The translations under genes were made by a program, and so were the position numbers. From Adiantum capillus-veneris (Eukaryota; Streptophyta; Polypodiopsida; Polypodiales; Pteridaceae), in NCBI GenBank assembly GCA_014529385.2, contig CM043964.1:105077587-105141586 (forward strand): 64,000 bases of DNA, read 5' to 3'. Under the pieces are notes generated by a model. That model was given only the letters and a program-made list of their open reading frames with translations. It did not search any database and was not told the DNA's origin. Positions 54,261 to 64,000 of the stretch are shown here, piece by piece (within the stretch, counting starts at the first letter, position 1; every line of letters starts with the position of its first letter).

Positions 54261-54307
54261 TTCGTCGTTAAAAGTGTCACAAGTGCACATAACCTCTTGT
54301 AGTGAAA

Positions 54308-56376
54308 AGAAAGCATATTTTCTCGAGGGGCTCATCTCTTAGTTATGTAAGTTATCACATGAGTTCAAATAAATGGGTTTTTTAGTTTCCAAAATTTTAA
54401 AATCTTAACAGGATTTAACAAAAGGAGTTTTTTTATTGATTTTTAAAAAAACCCCATAAGTGTACGAAGGAAAAGGGGTCATTTGATTACCTTAGATATG
54501 TAAGTAAAGGGGTTTTTTCAATACCTTTTGAATGCACGTTATATGAATATTTTATTAAAGGTGCACCCTGGGACATTTTGTTGTTAGAAAACGTGAATGA
54601 AGATGACATGATAGGAGTAAAGGTCGATAATTGAAACAAAATGTCAATAAAATGCAACAAGATTTTAGACTATTTTCATACAGATTGTAGTTTCATAAGG
54701 TTTAGTAAATTACAAAATCCATTCATTTTTTATATGGTTACATAATGATACCTATTGCAGTGAAATAGCGTTTGGAGCTCAAATTATGAGCTTTCTCAAT
54801 ATGCATTTTTTATTAAACCAACTATTTACATGTTTTTATTATTTATTAATTGCAAAAAAGTAAAGTTCAGCTCTATAAGCATCGATAGTGATGAAGCTCG
54901 TCATAAATTGTTGATAGCAAGCCTTTACATCTTAGAAAGATATTACCTCAGGAAAATGTCAAGAGAGCTTAGAATACTATCCTAGAATACTATTTATTCA
55001 AGACCTGTATACATATATACCTATTGAAGCTAACACAACAACATAGCGTTTATAGTCAATCAAAGTTTTCATGATAGAGTTTTATATTCAAATTTAGACC
55101 TTTCACATTATTAGGATTTCTACCAAGTGATTTATAGATATGTAAACATCAGTAAAGATGGCATTGACTATATTAGATGCCATAATTTTTTTGTATCCGA
55201 TATAAATAATATTTCAATTTAATATAAAGGGACAAATTTTGGTCTGTAAGCTTATAATTTGATTTTTCCCAAAAGATAGCGTGTTGCATCTCAACTAACT
55301 TGGAACATGGTTAGGATATTTAGGTAGTGAAACTAAAATGTGAAAGAGTATCTAGAGCTCGGTCAAAGCTTTCACTTATAGACTACTTAATAATAAACTA
55401 GTTTAAAAGAAAATTTATCTATTATTATGTTGACTTATTCAACTTCTTGTTGTAAAAGATAACATGGACATAAGATATGTTGGCTACGAGTACTTATTTT
55501 TTACAAGCTTTTAATTTAGAGCTTTTTTTGTGTCATGCTTATTTTCCATTATAGCACCCATTAACTTTTGAGCTTTCACTTGCAAAAAAAGCACACATTC
55601 GTAGAATCCATTTTTGACCATGTATAGACAATTAGTTGCATTCATAAGGAATGCTATTCAAAATGGAAAATTTCACGGCAAAGAAGTTCTTATGATACCT
55701 TTAAAAAAAATCACTCAATGGAGTGTTAATCATTATACACAAATACAATTAGATTCAAGTCAAAAAACCTAATCTAATCTTTATTATTATTCCTATAACA
55801 AAACTTTTTATAGTCAGCTTTGATCATACAAGGATTGGCACTAGACATGTGTTATGATTAGGAAATTAAATGTCATAAACCATTATTGTAAGTGCTTATC
55901 AAGAGGCTTGTGATGTACACTCTGTTAGATTATTATTCACAAGACCAAGATACTACCTTTGTAGTAAGCAAGGAAAAACTACTAAGATGCAATTGTAACT
56001 ACATGTGCATCTACCAGGCTTAGAAGGAGAACACCTTGGACTAGTAGTGGTCTAAACATCACCTCTATTGTGTCATTCACAACCAAGCTATCCCTTCTTA
56101 TATACCATGGAAGTTCACTCTATGTTCTCCATGCTATGCACTAGGTTGTGAGAGTACTAAATAAAGCCAAATTGTTAAAAACTATTACGTAAAGGGAATT
56201 TAGTGACTTTGGAGATAGGACCCAAAATTGAGATATGGGAGCGAGTTTTGTTCACTATAAGAGATAGTGTGCATGCAATATTTTGTGGTGTTTCTATCTT
56301 CATCTCTATCTACACTCTTTATTTCTCTTGACTCCCCTCTAGCAAGATGCACAAATGTGAGCTCTCTCCTCTCAAC
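54308..56376. other. AT-rich intergenic DNA
   Basis: About 2 kb with no ORF of note, no recognisable element ends and no repeat structure that I could define. Confidence 0.6.
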
Positions 56377-56380
56377 AACA

Positions 56381-56668
56381 GGGTGAAAGCATGTTAACTT
56401 GTCATGCTTTTTCATGTCCCGGACAATGCTAACTAGCACAATTTTGACATATGCTAACTAGTACAATAACTTGAGCTACATCTCCAAGATCTATGACATA
56501 TGATATATCAATAGAAAGCACTTGAAACAAGGAATGCAAATGTACAACCTCCAACAAATTTTGATTTTATTTGTAAAAAATTTATAGGACGCCCAACTTT
56601 TTGAAGATGTGCTAACTTGAAACTGCTAACTAGCACAAAAAGCGCGATAGGTTAACATGCTTTCACCC
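56381..56668. mobile_element. 288-bp MITE-like element with 18-bp terminal inverted repeats
   Basis: Begins GGGTGAAAGCATGTTAAC and ends with its exact complement GTTAACATGCTTTCACCC (56651-56668). AACA flanks both sides (56377-56380 and 56669-56672). Inside, GCTAACTAGCACAA-type repeats occur near both ends (56428, 56451 variant, 56626). There is no coding capacity. Small size, TIRs and subterminal repeats fit a non-autonomous DNA transposon; the superfamily is unclear because a 4-bp duplication is not diagnostic. Confidence 0.8.
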
Positions 56669-56879
56669 AACAAGTCTTACCCATACATGGTATGCGGAGA
56701 CTTGTCTTGATGTTACATACCCTTAATAAGACTACTCAATTAATTCAAGTTTCCTACAAAGTGTTGAACACACTGAGGAAAAATCACAACCCTTTAAAAA
56801 AATGGGAGCCCCTTTATTGTTTACTACCATTATTTTGATAAATCGGGAATATTGTAACTCCTATTTTTTGGATAAACCT

Positions 56880-57691
56880 TGTAATTGATGAGCCATGGCT
56901 ACAAGCTTCCAGATTGTATCAACCTGTCTTTACTCGTCTTTAGTTAGAGCTCCTCAATTATTAACTTTGACCACCAAAAACCTTGGCTAACGTATAAAAG
57001 CCAATTTTTGTAAGTTATTTTCAAGTTTTGGATAATAATATACACAACGTGAGCTAACGGCTCTCACTTCTCCCCTTCTCGCGCTTCCTACTCCCTCTTC
57101 GGTTGTCACATTGCAGTCGCGTCTTTGCATTGCAACCACAAGTAAGAGCTCTAGGCATTGGCGTAAGCATTTTATGGTATTTAGTAGCTTTTCACGTCGC
57201 CGACCCGCAGCCTAATTTTATCATATAAGTAGGAATTTACACTTCAAAATCAAAAACTAAGTATAGGCGGGGTATTGGGGCATCATTGCTAAGCATTAAA
57301 ATGCATTCTAGGTCGAAAATGACTAGGTCAAAAATCCACTGCTGTTAATAATCGCGATTTTTGCACTTGACCTAAAGTCGGATTTGAGACCATAACCATG
57401 TGTGTTTAGGTCTAATAAACTTTTCTTAGAAGTTTTGTTACATTTGGATGTCATTTGATGATGTAACGGATGTGATTTGTTTGTCCGATGAGAGATTGGG
57501 TTTTGGTGATTTCAGTCACTTGAGTATAACTTGAGTTAGATGCTAGTTGTTTGTTGTTTTTCGAGAGATTAACAACCTCTTGTAGCCTCTATGCACTAGT
57601 AGAGTCAGATTCGTCCCATCGATTGACAATTTAATCGTGAATCTTGTTAAATCTGTAATAAGATAGGAGTGAGGTTAGACACCATCCCACA
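56880..57691 (+). repeat. Probable 3' part of G3 5' LTR
   Basis: The primer-binding site at 57694 implies that an LTR ends at 57691 (...CATCCCACA). Its start cannot be set without the partner LTR. It holds one degenerate palindrome (AATCGCGATT at 57350-57359) related to those of the leader. Confidence 0.5.
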
Positions 57692-57693
57692 TT

Positions 57694-57711
57694 TGGCACC
57701 GTTGTTGAGGA
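57694..57711 (+). promoter_or_regulatory. G3 primer-binding site
   Basis: TGGCACCGTTGTTGAGGA, close to the TGGCGCCGTTGCCGGGGA-type sites of plant Athila/Tat gypsy elements. Confidence 0.75.
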
Positions 57712-59700
57712 TCAAAGAGATATAAACTGGGAAAAACTACGAGCTTCTTGTGAAGTTATCCTCTAACTTCTCTAGGATCTTCTATCGTAGAAACTTTCTT
57801 TTTAGAAACCGCATAGCTTAAGATTGTCGGCTTTTGCTGTGTAGAGGTAGCTTGGAAGTAATCGTACTTGCTTAGTACCTTTAGGATGCTAGAACTAGAT
57901 TAGGATTTTGAGAATGATTGATGGGCGAGACAAGTCTTAAGATCAAAGCTCATAAAACCATAAAAAAGAAGAAAACGAGTGTTTGTGGACACTTTCCACA
58001 ACCCCATTGCAGTATAACCTAGGAGTAGAGTAAGTACAATCCGAAGGGACTTCAAAACATTGCTCTCTCTGAAGGAATCATTGTGAGTTGTTCTTTGAAG
58101 CTGTAGAATTTCAGGTCTACGGCTAGAAATATCACAAAAAGACTCCAAACCACTCAATCCGACTGGAGAGTATGCTTAAAAGTTGTATGAACCAAGGGGT
58201 AAGCTCAAGGACACATTGAGGTAAAAATTTCAAGAGTTTGCAAAAACTCAAATTATTTACTTTTTTTTGACATTTTACGCCAAATTAAGTTTTGACTTGA
58301 TTCATAGGCTTAAAATAGCTCATGAAAAGACTTGCCATTGAGAAAGTGCAAAAAAGTGTTCATTTTGGGCCTAAAGTAAATAATCGTGATTATTTACTTT
58401 CAGCTCAAAACTGACCAAGCTTGATACCAGTGACTCATTGCATGTGTACAATAGAATTTGGATCACCAAATTGATCAAAAACTGGGTAAAAACTAAAGTG
58501 TGTACTGACTTCAGGAACTTGATATAAATTGGAAAAAAAATTTGTTTAAACTCAATAAAATTTGATCCATAGGCTTATATTGATGTGATAGACATGTGTA
58601 CATGCGCAGTTGACCAAAAACATGGAAAAATTTACCAGATGTAAATAATCATGATTATTTATATCTGTTGCATTTTTAAACTTTTTTTTACCAAGTTAGC
58701 ATACCAATAGCTTTACCATGTTGTAATAAGCCTACAAACCAAATTTGGTAAGATTTGGATCATTGGATTGAAAATTGTGATCAAATTTGCAAAGTTAGCC
58801 TACGGACACAAAACTGATGACCATTTGAACAAAAATTGTCCAAACTTGATCAAACTTGGCTAGGGTGCTTAAGTTGAGGTGCCAACAGATCTGTGTCAAG
58901 GTTGGGACAAAAAATTGAAAAAAATTAGCTGGAGTAAATAATCGTGATTATTTACATCTGCTTCAAAAATTGATAATCTTGCACATTTGAGTTTACCACC
59001 AAGTCAAGCACATCAAGTAGACCAAACAAATCAATTTTTGTGAAATTTGGATCACAAGAGTGAGACTTAAGCCAAATTCTTGGAATTAGAGTCTGCGGAC
59101 ACGAAACAGTTTCTAAACTTGAACAGATTTTGTCCAAACTTAGTGGAGCTTGTCCAGGGATCTTAACAAGTTGTACACTTGGAAAATCAAGCCAAAAAGA
59201 GTAAAATATTGAGAAAAGCAAATAATCGTGATTATTTACTACTGCTACAGAGAGCTACCATTTTTTACTTTTGAAGTTGTAGAGTGTTGAAACAACATAA
59301 TACAAGGCCACCGGGAAATTTTGGGTTTAACCAGATCCAAATTGGTACATGTTCACTCGATTTTTAGGTTGCAGATTAGTCCTTTGAGTTTTTTGCAAAA
59401 GGGGAATTTGAAAGTCTCAATTGCTGACTCCCATAGCTCAATTTTAAGTGATCCCCATAGACCAATCACAATAGCTAGCAAAAACTACACAGTCTTTGTG
59501 AAAGAATAGCTAGCTTCACCAAAATCGATACAAGAATCAGGGTGCAGACAAGGAATTGGAAGCCTGACAGAAGTTGCAATCCAAGCAAGTGGAAAAAAGC
59601 TGATAACAAGTCAATCCGATGGTAAGTACTCTATCCAGGGTCTCACAAGTCTATATGAACTTGAGATCTAGTCCTATACTAGGAAATTAAGGCATATTTG
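57712..59700 (+). other. G3 leader
   Basis: About 2 kb of AT-rich non-coding sequence between primer-binding site and gag. The part 58376-59237 is a degenerate tandem repeat with a palindrome in each unit; phrases such as AAATTTGGATCA, TGTCCAAACTTG and CTGCGGACACGAAAC recur. Confidence 0.65.
58376..59237. repeat. Array of four palindromes in the G3 leader
   Basis: Palindromes centred at about 58386, 58651, 58944 and 59228 share the core AAATAATC-NT-GATTATTT. The first has perfect 13-base arms (AAAGTAAATAATC), the second 15-base arms with one mismatch (CAGATGTAAATAATC), the third 10-base arms, the fourth 8. Centres are 265, 293 and 284 bp apart. Confidence 0.93.
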
Positions 59701-59753
59701 GAGAAACCTCCAGTAGAGTATCCACCAAAGAGAGTGCGAATCAAGGCAATCCC

Positions 59754-62185
59754 TTGCACACTATCCTTGACGAAGTCTCAGACACTTTTTCAGATTCAAC
59801 ATCTAAAATGTCTTCCTATTCGACTCAGTCAGAAACCGGAACGACAGTGTGCTATAAGCATATACTCACTTTTTATAAGACTAATCGCCATGGATTTCAG
59901 GTTTACCTGGATCCTAACGAAGAGTATGCTATTCACATTAATGACCATGGTATTGAATTCAAAGAGGAAGTCAAGGCAAACAAACAAGGAAAAATGTACA
60001 TGGATAGAGATGGAAATCAGTATTTACAAGTCAAAAATCCTACCGTGATAGACAAATGGGGATTAAAAGTAAACACCATAATTCTAGATATGGAAGCAAA
60101 AGAAGGACCACCAGCTTTAGAATTCGAGGGATACGATCAAGATGATTTGAAGCCTTTGAAATGGCTTAGTACGGATAATCCTAGAATCAGAGTCTTTTGT
60201 TGGGAGGATAGAAACGTAAAAGATCTTCTATGGACTTTGCATGCCAAATCAGGACAATTAACACCCATGAAGATCATCTATATCTTCAAGATCAAAGACA
60301 AGGGTTCAAAAGATCTACTAACCTACAAGTTTAGGGACTGTTATAACAATAACTTTACTTTGATGAATCCTGAGGAGGTGGAACAAACAAAACACCAAGG
60401 ATACTCCATAAGGGATTGGATATTGGGCCAAGGACCTGAAACTATTTCAAGAAAAGCACCGTGAGAGATCTTCTAAGAGTAATGTTAAGAAACCAGAAAC
60501 CACCTTATCACGAAGAAAACTAGGTGACACTAAAGCCGGTCCAGGGCTACATGAGTCACTACATGAGCCAGGAGACCGGGAGTTGAACCAAATAGACGTG
60601 ACAGACCAGCTGATTTTCAAAAATGGTCAGAAAATACAATGAATTTGGGGATCCCTATGACCACTTAGCAAGCTTTAAGCAAGTGCTAAGAGCAAAAGGC
60701 ATATTCAATTTCCATACTCAATTTGAGGGGTTTGGAATGACATTAGAAGGAAAAGCATTAACATGGTTCCAAAACATTTCACCAAGGTCGATCATGGATT
60801 TAAAAACATTAGCTCAAGGATTTGTAGCTGCTTGTTCCAAAACGGGGATCAAACACAATACAATAGCTCAAATCTAAAGCTTTAAACAGAAAAAAGTTGA
60901 GTTTGTTAGAGATTGTGAAACTTGAATGAAACAATATATTGCTAGATACCGTGAGCTAGATACTTGCAGAAGAACGACTAGTATCAATGTTTTCAGAGGG
61001 ACTGCTAAACAAAGAACTCAATGCTATACTGTATAGCAAGACGCATACAATCCTAGAAGAGTGTATATCAGATGCTATTGGCTTAGGAGACAATTGTGAT
61101 ATTTTCAACGAAGAAGATGTCCCGAAAGATAACCAAAGTGAGAAAACAGCATCTACTAAACCAGCACAAGTGGAATGGCTGCTACTACAACACCATTTTC
61201 AGCCATAGAAGACATGCTCAAAAGTATGAATGACATGATGAATAACATGCAAAAAGCACCTTTGAGAGGACCAAGACAAGGGATACCTCAAGAGGGACAA
61301 CCAATTAGGCCGCAAAAATGGCATGCAATCGAGGGTAAAAGGACCAACCATGAGATCAATGAGTTCTATTACCGACCAAAGTATGACAGGAATGTTCAAT
61401 ACGTGCCTATGAGGCCACAAGGATAGCCCATGCTCAGATATCAGCCTAACAAGGCCCCAACTCAAAGACCACCGATGGGTATGGAAAGAACTCAATCCGT
61501 GTTGGGTCAATAACCTCCATATCCGAGACATAATATAGTGCCTATAAAGTACATGCATCTAGAGGGAGTCATAGATGAACAAGCACTAGTACCTGTTACA
61601 CCCTATGCTGAGCCTAGTCCATCTACAATAATGGTAGAAGGAGATTGACATAATTCACATCCACCACCAATGGAAGAACCTATGACTTATGCTACACCAG
61701 AGCTTGCACCAATATACTATGTAGCTAATCAAGGTGTCAGACCTCCTATGGTAAGACCCATGACTAAGCCAAGAATTGGGAACTGTCATAACTGTGGTGC
61801 AGATGATCATTAGAACAATGAATGCCTAGAGCCTGATAAGAACCTCAAGCCAATTGAATCTTATTGCATACAATGTTGCCAAAAGGGAGGACACTTCCCG
61901 AAATATTGTCCAAAAAATCCTTTAAACAAGGGTAAAACAATAGTGAACGTGGTCCAAGGGATACCTAGTAGCTCATCTGAGAGTAAATCGATTGTTCCAA
62001 TAAAGGTAATCACCACAGCCCAGGCTAAGAAAAAGAAACATAACACCTTTGATGATTCAAGAAATACAAAAAATTCTTCTCAAAAGACCAAAGGAAGCAA
62101 AAACAAAAGGTATGAAATGAGAAAATAGAAACAAAGGGTTGAAATCGAGGAGAAAGCAAAGAAGCTATTCCAAGAAAAAAGCTTA
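59754..62185 (+). pseudogene. G3 gypsy gag with zinc knuckles
   Basis: The first ORF (59754-60464) is an acidic/aromatic N-terminal domain of unknown fold (YKHILTFYKTNRHGFQVYLD; GYSIRDWILGQGPETISRK). After frame shifts near 60460 and 60620 the gag core follows: YNEFGDPYDHLASFKQVLRA, FEGFGMTLEGKALTWFQNIS, LKTLAQGFVAAC, and after stops near 60877 and 60925 FSEGLLNKELNAILYSKTHT. The knuckle region at 61778-61912 has CHNCGADDH, a TAG, then NNEC, and a second CIQCCQKGGHFPKYC. Gag packages element RNA. No protease or RT follows; the frame passes straight into copia pol at about 62185. Confidence 0.8.
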
Positions 62186-64000
62186 AAGATGTTAGGCATG
62201 TTCCTTCTCTTCGCAAAAATTTGATCTACACAGGACAATTGGACGATGAAGGTCACAACATTGCATTCAGAAACAAACGGTGGAAGATCTCAAAGGGATC
62301 TTTGGTGGTTGCAAAGGGAGAAAAGGTCGGTACACTTTACTTGTGTACTGTTAGCACGCAACCTTCAGCTTGTGCAACAACTACAGAAGTTGACAGTGCG
62401 GTGTGGCACTACTGACTTGGGCATATGAGTGCCAAAGGAATGCAAATCCTTCAAACAAAGAAGCTTCTACCAGGTTTGAAAGAAGTGGACTTAGAGTTCT
62501 GCGAAGATTGTGTTTATGGTAAAAAAAGAGGGTAAATTTTCAAAAATCAGGAAATGAAAGAAAAAATAAAAAACTTGAACTGGTTCATTCTGATGTTTGG
62601 GGTCCTGCAAGTACACCATCACTTGGTGGCTCATTGTACTATGTAACATTCATAGACGATGCGACTAGAAAAACATGGGTTTATGTCATGAAGAATAAAT
62701 CCGATGTATTTTCCATATTTCAAAGGTGGAAAGCCTTTGTGGAGAATGAAACAGGTACCAAGGTTAAATGCCTCAGATCCGACAATGGAGGCGAATATTG
62801 CAGCCAAGCTTTTGAAAGCTTTTGTGCTAGCAATGGCATTCGGAGGCAAAGGACAACCCCAAGGACACCTCAACAAAATGGGATTTTGGAAAGGATGAAC
62901 AGGACAATCATGGAGCGAGCACAAAGCATGAGGCTATATGCAGGCCTACCGCTTGAGCTTTGGGCGGAAGCTATAAGTACGTTTGTGTACTTAATCAATC
63001 GGTCACCCTCAACGGCATTGGATGGGGGAGTTCCAGAAGAGGCATGGAGAGGTAAGCCGGTGAATTATGCATTTCTCAAAGTTTTTGGGTGTGAGGCTTT
63101 CATGCACATAGATAGAAGCCTAAGATCAAAGCTAGATGCAAAGTCTAAAAAGTGTTTCTTCATTGGATATGGAGAAGGTGACTTTGGGTATTGCCTATGG
63201 AATCCTGAAGATGGTAAAATCTTAAAGATAGGGATGTAATTTTTAACGAACAAAATATGTACAAAGATTACTTGGAAAGAAAACAAACAAAAGAAACAGG
63301 TGCGGAGTACATGGAGCTTGAGGACGGTGAAGACTCAAGGACTACAAATGGTGACAATGTGCAACAACGTCAACCAAATGAGGAGCCTCAACCTATTCCC
63401 CGAAGATCTACAAGAGCAAGTAGACCTCCAAAAAGGTTTGTTCCTTCCTTCAACCATCTCTTGATCTCAGATTCTAGAGAGCCAGAATCATACGAAGAAG
63501 CTATGCAACATGAATCCAAAGAAGAATGGACGAAGAGCATGCAAGTGGAGATGGACTCACTACATCGCAACCAAACATGGGAGTTGGTTGAGTTGCCTAA
63601 AGGTAAGCGGGCACTTCAAAACAAATGGGTGTACAAGCTGAAGGAAGAAGAAGATGGGAAGAAAAGGTACAAGTCTAGGCTTGTGGTAAAAGGGTTTTCT
63701 CAAAAGAAAGGTATTGACTTCAATGAAATATTTTCTCTTGTTGTAAAAATGAACTCAATTAGGCTTGTCTTAAGCCTTGTGGATGCTCATGATCTAAATC
63801 TCGAGCAAATGGATGTAAATACGGCATTTCCTAATGGTGACATAGAGGAGGAAATCTACATGCTTCAACCAAAGGGGTATGAAGTAAAAGGTAAGGAGAA
63901 AATGGTTTGCAGATTAAAGAAGAGCTTGTATGGTTTAAAAGAAGCATCAAGACAATGGTACTTAAAGTTTGATCGATGGATGTTGGATCATGGATTCACA
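62185..64000 (+). pseudogene. Ty1/copia pol: integrase and start of reverse transcriptase
   Basis: Starts inside the gag-pre-integrase region (DVRHVPSLRKNLIYTGQLDD, then LGHMSAKGMQILQTKKLLPG and CEDCVYGKKR, an HHCC zinc motif). The integrase core (62570-63230) keeps D-D-E: HSDVWGPASTPSLGGS, RSDNGGEYCSQAF, and PQQNGILERMNRTIMERAQS. In-frame stops at 62413 (TGA) and near 62533 and a frame shift near 63225 break it. RT starts at about 63590 (ALQNKWVYKLKEEEDGKKRY, QMDVNTAFPNGDIEEEIYML, CRLKKSLYGLKEASRQWY) and runs off the window at 64000. Upstream copia parts (LTR, gag, protease) are absent. Confidence 0.9.

Larger units (their letters stand above)
36891..54304 (+). mobile_element. CACTA-2, defective CACTA transposon with nested retroelements
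   Basis: Starts CACTACAAGAGG and ends CCTCTTGTAGTG, flanked by AAA at 36888-36890 and 54305-54307. Its left end matches the right end of CACTA-1 in inverted orientation, and vice versa, so it is the same family on the other strand. About 11.4 kb of retroelement DNA (roughly 42240-53691) is inserted near its 3' end; without it the element is about 6 kb. TNP2 is reduced to its last exons and the accessory gene is broken. The element cannot make its own transposase but keeps both ends. Confidence 0.93.

Noticed and set aside
1-64000. tRNA, rRNA or conserved host housekeeping genes
   Set aside because: None found on either strand; tRNA-like matches are only primer-binding sites of retroelements.

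Overview
This window is nuclear DNA of a land plant with a large, transposon-rich genome. The evidence is two CACTA (En/Spm-type) DNA transposons with TNP2-like and Ptta/En-Spm-like genes carrying GT-AG introns, several Ty3/gypsy elements, Ty1/copia elements primed by initiator tRNA-Met, long dinucleotide repeats, and no host gene that I could follow from start to stop. The codon style and the mix of families would fit a fern or another big-genome vascular plant, but nothing in the window names the species. No tRNA, rRNA or CRISPR locus was seen. Almost every base that can be explained belongs to nested mobile elements.

Layout. (1) 1-10439: a minus-strand LTR retrotransposon (Ret-1: LTR 8906-10439, primer-binding site 8893-8904, gag 8499 downward) whose gag is split by a complete 7.6-kb CACTA element (CACTA-1, 329-7964, 3-bp target duplication GGA). 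CACTA-1 carries a 3-exon Ptta/En-Spm-type gene, a 6-exon TNP2 transposase with one internal stop, and a captured fragment of a heavy-metal-associated (HMA) domain gene. (2) 10440-12343: a decayed retropepsin-bearing fragment. (3) 12344-21610: a minus-strand gypsy element (Gypsy-A) with two long LTRs and the order gag, protease, RT, RNase H, integrase, broken by many stops. (4) 21611-32600: unrecognised exon-like sequence, two blocks of a degenerate ~190-bp tandem repeat, a 2.4-kb LTR, and a non-autonomous copia-type element (27442-30271, target duplication CATGC) with a duplicated primer-binding site. (5) 32600-36890: a low-information interval with one orphan broken ORF. (6) 36891-54304: a second CACTA (CACTA-2, opposite orientation, target duplication AAA), deleted for most of TNP2 and split by about 11.4 kb of nested retroelements. 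These include an Athila-like gypsy fragment (element R) with an integrase-tail/protease fusion, a coiled-coil ORF and four regularly spaced palindromes. (7) 54308-62185: AT-rich DNA with a 288-bp inverted-repeat element (MITE), then a plus-strand gypsy (G3: primer-binding site 57694, leader with four regularly spaced palindromes, gag). (8) 62185-64000: copia pol (integrase plus start of RT) joined directly to the gypsy gag and running off the window.

How the parts relate. CACTA-1 and CACTA-2 share a 12-bp terminal inverted repeat, AGCGACGC-type subterminal repeats, gene order and splice sites, so they are one family. CACTA-1 is nearly intact and CACTA-2 is a dead passenger. The order of insertion is legible: Ret-1 before CACTA-1; CACTA-2 before its inner retroelements. 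The most unusual signals are the palindrome arrays with matching ~265/~284/~284-bp spacing in two unrelated gypsy elements, the reversed integrase-protease order in element R, the HMA capture in CACTA-1, and the doubled primer-binding site in the small copia element.
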